A stretch of DNA of 64,000 nucleotides from Pelecanus crispus (taxonomy: Eukaryota; Chordata; Aves; Pelecaniformes; Pelecanidae): the NCBI RefSeq assembly GCF_030463565.1, contig NC_134659.1:7820511-7884510 (forward strand). The letters run 5' to 3'. The notes beneath the pieces were generated by a model. It did no database searches. It had not been told where the DNA came from and saw only the letters and a list, made by a program, of their open reading frames with translations. The translations under genes were made by a program, and so were the position numbers. The first letter of the stretch is position 1. Each line of letters starts with the position of its first letter. Below are positions 56,960 to 64,000 of this stretch, one piece after another.

Positions 56960-57420
56960 CCACCCGGCACCGTGCCATGGTGTGCCATGGTGTGCCATGG
57001 TGTGCCAGGCTGTGCCATGGTGTGCCATGGTGTGCCAGGCTGTGCCGTGCCGTGCCGTGCCGCGCCACGCTTGCCATACTGCGCCAGGCAGCACCAGGCT
57101 GCGCCGTGCCACGCTGTGTCAAATTGCGCCATGTTGTGGCGCACCGTGCCGCGCCGTGCCATACCACGCCGTACCGTGCCAGGCCGTCCTGCGCCACATC
57201 AGATCGTGCCCGACTACGCCACGCCACGCCGTGCCGTGCCTGCCAGCCCCTGCCGTGACCTTCCCCGCCACACCGCGCCGTGCCACACCGTGCCAAACCG
57301 CGCCGTGCCGTGCCACGCCGTGCCACACCACGCCGTGCTGTTCCATGTCACGTCGTGCCCTGCTATGCCGGGCCGTGCCACGCCGCACCGCACTTTGCCA
57401 CGCCAGCCCACCCAGCGCCG
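56960..57420. repeat. GTGCCATGGT / GTGCCGTGCC degenerate decamer array
   Basis: 10-bp units (GTGCCATGGT, GTGCCAGGCT) at 56970-57040 decay into a looser GCCGTGCCACGCC pattern to about 57420. The 230 bp before it (56730-56960) are unique-looking GC-rich sequence with no exon recognised. Confidence 0.85.
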
Positions 57421-57644
57421 TGCCGTGCCGAGCCCCGCAGGCGGGCAGGCCCTCGTCGCCGTCGCCGTCGTCGTCGCAGGGTGGAGGCCGGGGGCGCGTG
57501 GGGCGGCGCGGGCGCAGGCGCTGCCGGTGGCGGCGGCGGCGGCCGGGGAAGGTGTTGCTCACCCGCTCCTCCCCTCCGCCTCAAGTCAAAACACGTCCCC
57601 GTGTCCCGGGCGCAGCAGAGCCGGCAGCGGCGGCGAGCGCCCAG
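57421..57644 (+). promoter_or_regulatory. INAVA: Probable INAVA CpG-island promoter and non-coding first exon
   Basis: A CpG-dense stretch (GGCGGCGGCGGCC near 57530) leads to a strong donor, GCCCAG/gtaagg, at 57644/57645. Non-coding exon 1 of INAVA is the simplest reading. From 57645 to 58300 lies GC-rich intron-like sequence with one ordinary-complexity patch (58060-58130). Confidence 0.45.
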
Positions 57645-58305
57645 GTAAGGCATCGCCCGCTGGCCCCGCTGCGGACCCCCCGGGACCCCGCCGCCCTTCC
57701 CTGCCTCGGTTTCCCCAAGCCGCTCCACGTCCCGCCGGGGGAAACTGAGGCACGGCGGGGGCGAAAGCAACGCAAAAGCGGGGTGAGCAACCCTCCCCAC
57801 CCCGCCCTGCTCCCAACCCGTTCGCCCCCCTCCCCTGCCAAGCGCAGGGGGGGTGTCGGGGTGCTGGGAGCCGCTTTCCCAGGGCCGGCGGCCACCCCCG
57901 CCCCGGGAGCCGCCTCCAGCCCAGACGGAAAAGAAATCAAAACTGGGAGAGGCGCCCAGCGAAACCGGCCGGGGCGGGAGCGGAGCTCCCCCAGCCCCCC
58001 CCCCCCCCCGCCGCGCCCCGACCACCTTTGCCCCTGGGATGGGTCTCATCCAGGCAACCCCGGCTGCCACGCACGTGTTTGCACACCTTTGTTTATCGTA
58101 GGACCTACAAGAAGGCAGGCAAAGCAAACACGGCCTCGCCTTCCTCCCTCTGCCGCCATCGCCGGAGCCGGCGGCCGCCGGGAAGGACGGGGCGATGCTG
58201 AGCGGGGTGGGGGGTGCGGGGGGCCGCGCGCCCATGGGGGGTCCCCGGGGGGTGGCCTGGGGACGAGGCGTCTCCCTGCTGTCGCCCGTAGGGTCCCGGC
58301 CCGGC

Positions 58306-61300
58306 ATGGGGGAGGCGAGCGACACCGACAGCGGGATCATGCTGCATTCGGGTGAGCGCTGGGGGGGTATTTCGGAGGGGGGGGGGGGGGGGGGGGAAGG
58401 TCTTGGGGTGCCCCCATGCCCCACGTGTGCTCCTACAGACGTGCCCCCCGCCCCCGGCTGAGAACGGGGCACTTCGGTGCACGGGTCACGCAAAAGCTCC
58501 TTGTGGGGGGTGGGGGGGGGGGGGGGCGTGTTTGGGGAAACGGGGGGTTCCCCCGGTTTCGGGGGGAGCACCCAAGCGTGGCGGGGGGGCCCCTGGCCCG
58601 GTTTTGACTCAGCCGGGTTTCGCTCGGGGATGGCTGACTCAGGGCGAAACTCTCCCCGTGTTCCCCCCCCCCGCTGCTGCGCTGGGAAATCACGGCTGCC
58701 CCGGGGGAGCCCGAGCACCCATGGGTGCTGCTGGGGAGCGGGGGGGGGGGGCACGGGGTGGCGGCTCACGGCTGCTTTTCCTCCCCTTGGGGTTGGGGGG
58801 AAACTGAGGCAGGGAGGGCGGGGGGGGGGTGGCGGGGGGGGGTCTGGGGGCATCTCAGCAGGCGTCCGCCCCTCCGTCCGTCCCTCCGTCCGTCCCCAGG
58901 CCCCGACAGCCCCGTGTCGCCCCCGAAGGAGCGGGCGCAGGCAGGGCGCAGGCAGCAGCAGGCGTTGGAGGCCCGGCTGGAGGGCTGCGTGCAGGAGCTG
59001 CGGCGGCTCTGCCTGCGCGAGGCGGTGAGCGGGGGCGTGGGGGGGGGACACACACACACCCTGCCCCAAACCCCCCGCGCACCCCTCGGCGCCAGCGGCT
59101 CAGCGTCCCCGTGCCGTCCCCAGGAGCTGACGGGGACCCTGCCCCGCGAGTACCCCCTGAAAGCCGGCGAGAAGCCCCCCAAGGTCCGGCGCAGGATCGG
59201 TGCCGCCTTCAAGCTGGATGAGACCCTCGTCCTGCGCGGGGCGGTGAGGGGCTCCCCGGGGCGCAACCGGGGCGCGGGGCGGGGGGGATCGCCGGGGCGG
59301 GCGGCGGGGACCCCTCTCCGTCCCATCCCGGAGCGGCGGAAGATGCCCAAGCGTCAGCCGGAGATGTCGCCGTCCCCATCCCACGGGAGAAATTCGCGTT
59401 CCCCCGCCTCGTTAGGCCAAGGCTTCGTTAGCACGCGGGTGGCGCGGGGTGCCGAGCCCGTGTCCCCTCCGTCCCCAGGACCCCCTGAGCGCCCTGGAGC
59501 GGGACCTGGCGCTGCAGCTGCAGATCGCCAAGGCCGCCCGGCGCCTCTGCCGCGAGGAGAACATCAGCAAGCGGCTCCGCAAGCACCGGCAGACGGCCGC
59601 GCTGCTGGAGGAGCAGAAGCTGAAGGACCTGGAGAACATCCTCAACCAGCGACGGCTCCTGGCCGGCCGCCGGCCCTTGCCCGCCGCCGGCGGAACGGGT
59701 GCTGCCGAGGGTGAGCCCCCCGCGTGCCCCCCCGCCCGGCTGGCGGTGGCTCGTTTCGGGGGGATGCTGGAGGTCGGGGTGGCAGAAACGGGGGCGGCTT
59801 GGTCGGGCGTCCCCGGTGAGCGCACCCCGATGCGCCGTCCCCGCCGCGGGCAGCCCAACCGTCCAGCCCCTGCTGAACGCGGCCCCCGCCCCGGCGCGCC
59901 CCCCGCTCCTCCGTCCGCGGGGGACGCACCCCGCTGGATGCGCCCCGATGCGCCACCCCCGGTGAATGCCCCCCCCCCCCCCCCGATTCCCGATCCCTGC
60001 TGAACACCCCCCCCCCCCCCCGGATGCACCCCGTGCACCATCCCCAGCGCATGCACCCCAATTCCCCACCCCCTCTGAATGCCCTCCCTGCGTGCCCCCC
60101 CAAAATGCCACCCCTGCCGCGTGCCCCCCAATATGCTCTCGGCTTGAATGCACCCCAATCCCCCCCCCTACAGCGAAAGCACCCCGATACGCTCTTCCCG
60201 ATGGGTGCACCCTGGTGAACACACCCCAGTGCTTCATCCCTGTTGAATGCACCCCCCTGAATGCACCCCGATACGCCATCCTCGATGATTGCACACCCCA
60301 AATGCACCCCGATACTTTATCCCTGGCGATTGCACCCCAATACGCCATCCCCGATGATTGCACACCCCTGAATGCACCCCAATACTTTATCCCTGGCGAT
60401 TGCACCCCAATACGCCATCCCCAATGATTGCAGCCCCTGAATGCACCCCAATACTTTATCCCTTGTGGTTGCACCCCAATACGCCATCCCCGATGATTGC
60501 ACACCCCTGAATGCACCCCAATACTTTATCCCTTGTGGTTGCACCCCAATACGCCATCCCCAATGACTGCAGCCCCCTGAATGCACCCCGATACTTCATC
60601 CCTGGCGATTGCACCCCAATACGCCATCCCCAATGACTGCACCCCCCTGAATGCACCCCGATACTTCATCCCTGGCGATTGCACCCCAATACGCCATCCC
60701 CAATGACTGCACCCCCCTGAATGCACCCCGATACTTCATCCCTGGCGATTGCACCCCAATACGCCATCCCCAATGATTGCACACCCCTGAATGCACCCCA
60801 ATACTTTATCCCTTGTGGTTGCACCCCAATACGCCATCCCCAATGACTGCAGCCCCCTGAATGCACCCCGATACTTCATCCCTGGCGATTGCACCCCAAT
60901 ACGCCATCCCCGATGATTGCACCCCCCCCGAATGCACCCCGATACTTTGTCTCTGGTGATTGCACCCTTGCGAATGCACCCCAAAAATTCGCCCCCAGTG
61001 CCCGCACCCCGATACGCCGTCCCTGCTGTACGCACCCCCACGACTGCGCCCCGACGCTTCCCCCCCGCCGACTGCGCCCCATGACCGCTCCCCGACCCGC
61101 CATCCCCCGCGAGCGCACCCCAAGGGGCGGCAGGATTTGGCGCGGCGGCCGCGGCCCCGTCCCCGGTGGCAGCCGGCCAAGGGGGTCCCTGCTCGCCCCC
61201 CGCGCCGCCCTCCCGTCTGTTCGGCGTATGTCACCCCCCGGGGACGGGGGGCACACGGTGGCAGTGACTCCTTCCCTCCTGGCACCCCCAAACCTGCCCG

Positions 61301-62072
61301 GCACCCCTCCTCCTGCCCGGCCTGGGCAGGCTGGGAGCTGCCCGCAGCGCCGGCACATGGCTCGGCAAAGCCGGCCTGGCCGGTACCGCCACCGTCCCGG
61401 AGCGTGTCGGGACAGGCGGCGTGGGAGAGGGGGAGCGGAGGCCTCCGGGGACGCGCTGGGTGGCGGCGGGTGCCGTGGGAGCGTTTCGGCACCCGGCGGC
61501 GGCACCGGCCCGGTTCTCACCCGTCCCCTGCCCCGCAGAGCTCAGCGCCTCCGACGAGAGCTCCCTGTCCGACGCCGTCCTGCTGGAGGAGGGTAAGGGG
61601 CCGCGGGGACCGGGGTGGGGGGCACGGGGGTGCCCCCCGTGTGTGCCCCCTCCATCCCATCCCGCCGCCTCCCCCGCAGAGGAGCCGCGGCCGCTGGGAC
61701 CTGCCACCCCGCGGGGGTCCCCGTCCCCTGAGGACCCCGCTGAGGAGCAGGGGTCGGGGCCCCCGCCGGCCCCCCCCAGCCCCTGGCGTGAGACCAGCCT
61801 CGACAGACCCTACGAGAAGGCCAAAAAACCCGGCGTCGACCCCAGGGATGGAGAAAACCGGGGCTCCCGGTGCTACCCCCGGCTCCCCACCGGCCGCCCC
61901 CTCAGCCCCCGGCAGCCCCGACCCCCGCGGCCTCGCCGGTGCCCAGGACGGGGGACGTCCCTCCCTACCGCTTCGTCCCCATCAGGACCCTGGTGCTGTG
62001 CCGGCAGGCGGGCTCCAGCGCTCCCAGCACCCCGGAGCCATCGGGCCGGCGGGGACAGTCCCAGTCCCTGAG
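58306..62072 (+). CDS. INAVA: Innate immunity activator (INAVA, C1orf106), 5' part
   Basis: INAVA is an epithelial and myeloid adaptor that binds cytohesins through its CUPID domain, supports adherens junctions and boosts NOD2-type signalling. Exons: 58306-58351, 58900-59024, 59124-59243, 59479-59710, 61539-61592, 61680-62072, all GT/AG and in phase. Exon 1 reads MGEASDTDSGIMLHSG, like human SDTDSGIILQSG. Exons 2 to 4 form the CUPID/coiled-coil region: QQALEARLEGCVQELRRLCL, ELTGTLPREYPLKAGEKPPK, DPLSALERDLALQLQIAKAA. Exon 5 is ELSASDESSLSDAVLLEE. Exon 6 carries PSPWRETSLDRPYEK and, in a different frame, YRFVPIR and RRGQSQSLR. A single-base indel therefore lies between about 61830 and 61950, possibly at the A6 run near 61832; consensus error is likely. 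The rest of the gene lies beyond the right edge. An in-frame upstream ATG at 58195 is an alternative start. Confidence 0.92.
58605..58641. promoter_or_regulatory. INAVA: Paired AP-1/MARE sites in INAVA first coding intron
   Basis: TGACTCAGC at 58605-58613 and GCTGACTCA at 58633-58641 lie 28 bp apart. Each has a perfect AP-1 core and a GC flank extending it to one side of a Maf/NRF2-type element. They sit in ordinary-complexity sequence, not in an array. Confidence 0.45.
60180..60960. repeat. 70-bp minisatellite (INAVA intron 4)
   Basis: About eleven 70-bp units are marked by CACCCCAATACGCCATCCCC and CTGAATGCACCCC. A looser version of the unit starts near 59930 and fades out near 61100. Copies are very alike at 60430-60900. 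From 61100 to 61538 the intron is unique-looking and GC-rich. Confidence 0.92.
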
Positions 62073-62109
62073 GTACGTCCTGGGCGTGGGGAGCGGGGAC
62101 AAGGGCTTC

Positions 62110-63335
62110 TGCAAGGGAGGGTGGAGGTAACCCTGTGGGGAGGATGGAGCTAAACCCATGGAGATGATGGAGCTAAACCCATGGGGAGGAGGATGGAGCT
62201 AAACCCATGGGGAGGAGGATGGAGCTTAACCCATGGGGAGGAGGATGGAGATAACCCCATGGGGAGGATGGAGCTAAAGATATGGGGAGGAGGTTGGAGA
62301 TAAACCCATGGAGATGATGGAGCTAAACCCATGGGGAGGATGGAGATAACCCCATGGAGATGATGGAGCTAAACCCATGGGGAGGAGGATGGAGCTAAAC
62401 CCATGGGGAGGAGGATTGAGATAACCCCATGGGGAGGATGGAGCTAAAGATATGGGGAGGAGGATGGAGATAACCCCATGGAGATGATGGAGATAAACCC
62501 ATGGGGAGGAGGATGGAGATAACCCCATGGAGATGATGGAGCTAAACCCATGGGGAGGAGGATGGAGCTAAACCCATGGGGAGGAGGATTGAGATAACCC
62601 CATGGGGAGGATGGAGCTACAGATATGGGGAGGAGGATGGAGATAACCCCATGGAGATGATGGAGATAAACCCATGGGGAGGAGGATGGAGCTAAACCCA
62701 TGGGGAGGAGGATTGAGATAACCCCATGGGGAGGATGGAGCTAAAGATATGGGGAGGAGGATGGAGATAACCCCATGGAGATGATGAGCTAAACCCATGG
62801 GGAGGAGGATGGAGATAAACCCATGGAGATGATGGAGCTAAAGCCATGGGAGGAGGTTGGAGATATTCTCACGGGGAGGATGGAGCTAAAGCCATGGGAG
62901 GAGGATGGAGATAGGCCCGTGGGGAGGAAGATGGAGCTGACCCTATGGAGAGGATGGGGCTAAACCCATGGGAGGAGAATGGAGATAATCCGTGGAGATG
63001 ATGGAGCTAAACCCAATGGGACGAGGATGGAGATGAACCCATGGGGAGGAGGTTGGAGATAACTCCACGAGGAGGACGATGGAGATATCCTCATGGGGAG
63101 GATGGAGCTAAAGCCATGGGGAGGAGGATGGAGATTGGCCCATGGGGAGGAAGATGGAGCTGACCCTATGGAGAGGATGGGGCTAAACCCATGGGGGGGA
63201 CGTTGGAGATAACACCAAGGGGAGGATGGAGCTGACCCTATGGGGAGGATGGAGACGACCCCGTGGGGAGGAGGTTGGAGATAACCCTGTGGGGAGGACG
63301 GACATAAAACCGTGGGGATGAGGGTGGAGGGTAAC
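62110..63335. repeat. ATGGGGAGGATGGAGCTAAA minisatellite (INAVA intron 6)
   Basis: Modules of 23 to 31 bp (ACCCATGGGGAGGAGGATGG, AGATAACCCCATGG, GCTAAAGATATGGGG) begin about 40 bp after exon 6. The marker AGATATGGGGAGGAGG recurs near 62278, 62453, 62622 and 62744, showing larger blocks of about 120 to 175 bp. Degenerate from about 62830. Confidence 0.9.
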
Positions 63336-63339
63336 ACCA

Positions 63340-64000
63340 AGGGGAGGATGGAGCTGGCCCCATGGAAATGATGGAGCTGACCCCATGGGGAGGAGGGAGC
63401 TGACCCCGTGGAGATGATGGAGCTGACCCAATGGGGAGGAGGGAGCTGACCCCATGGAGATGATGGAGCTGACCCCATGGGGAGGAGGGAGCTGACCCCG
63501 TGGAGATGATGGAGCTGACCCCATGGGGAGGAGGGAGCTGACCCCGTGGAGATGATGGAGCTGACCCCGTGGGGAGGAGGGAGCTGACCCGATGGGGAGG
63601 AGGGAGCTGACCCCATGGAGATGATGGAGCTGATCCCGTGGGGAGGAGGGAGCTGACCCCATGGAGATGATGGAGCTGATCCCGTGGGGAGGAGGGAGCT
63701 GACCCCATGGAGATGATGGAGCTGACCCCGTGGGGAGGAGGGAGCTGACCCCATGGAGATGATGGAGCTGACCCCGTGGGGGAGGAGGGAGCTGACCCCG
63801 TGGAGATGATGGAGCTGACCCCGTGGGGAGGAGGGAGCTGACCCCGTGGAGATGATGGAGCTGACCCCGTGGGGAGGAGGGGAGCTGACCCCGTGGAGAT
63901 GATGGAGCTGACCCCGTGGGGAGGAGGGAGCTGACCCCGTGGAGATGATGGAGCTGACCCCGTGGGGAGGAGGGAGCTGACCCCGTGGAGATGATGGAGC
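63340..64000. repeat. 46-bp dimeric minisatellite running off the right edge
   Basis: Two 23-bp half-units, sharing CTGACCCCGTGG and ending AGATGATGGAG or GGAGGAGGGAG, alternate strictly. They are nearly identical toward the window end, and the array continues beyond it. It derives from the preceding array by a change of the AAACCCATGG stem to CTGACCCC. Confidence 0.93.

Noticed and set aside
60180-60960. CRISPR-like regular 70-bp repeats
   Set aside because: Units are contiguous with no unique spacers, in an intron of a vertebrate gene. They are an ordinary minisatellite.

Overview
This window looks like a GC-rich bird microchromosome. Five vertebrate protein-coding loci can be recognised from protein similarity, and they sit among a very large number of minisatellites. 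Adding up the array boundaries I can see, about 60% of the 64 kb is tandem repeat. Almost every intron and intergenic space carries its own, mostly unrelated, C-rich or G-rich unit. The gene set joins relatives of human 1p13.3 (SARS1, CELSR2, TMEM167B) to relatives of human 1q32.1 (GPR25, INAVA), a combination I associate with chicken chromosome 26. The species assignment is inference; I recognised no diagnostic transposon.

Layout: SARS1 (+, exons 2 onward, 178-4542) enters from the left edge. A 58-bp CpG-rich array (5760-7640) precedes the CELSR2 promoter and its giant first exon (7946-12346, nine cadherin repeats). CELSR2 introns 1 to 4 are filled with different minisatellites, and the gene is lost at a 200-N assembly gap (27283-27482) after only four exons. 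To the right of the gap lie a 50-bp array and then TMEM167B on the minus strand (30820-37236), a 74-residue protein spread over 6.4 kb. A 5.7-kb array with a higher-order period of about 1.31 kb (37560-43250) separates it from a second gene group on the plus strand: a FAM107-family gene that matches neither FAM107A nor FAM107B closely (45953-50996), the intronless receptor gene GPR25 (51841-53010), and the 5' half of INAVA (58306-62072, continuing off the right edge).

The genes do not form one pathway. SARS1 charges tRNA(Ser). CELSR2 is a planar-polarity adhesion receptor. TMEM167B is a secretory-pathway membrane protein. GPR25 is a leukocyte-type peptide/chemokine receptor. INAVA is an epithelial junction and innate-signalling adaptor. 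Several exons of conserved genes (SARS1, CELSR2, INAVA, perhaps the FAM107 gene) carry single-base indels, often in short homopolymers, while splice sites and protein similarity are intact. I read these as consensus errors, not gene death. GPR25, TMEM167B and the cadherin block of CELSR2 are clean. I saw no CRISPR array, phage-like system, tRNA or rRNA. The most interesting items are the possible third FAM107 paralogue, the nested higher-order array at a probable synteny junction, an intronic array with about two dozen E-boxes, and a coding-compatible minisatellite inside CELSR2 exon 1.
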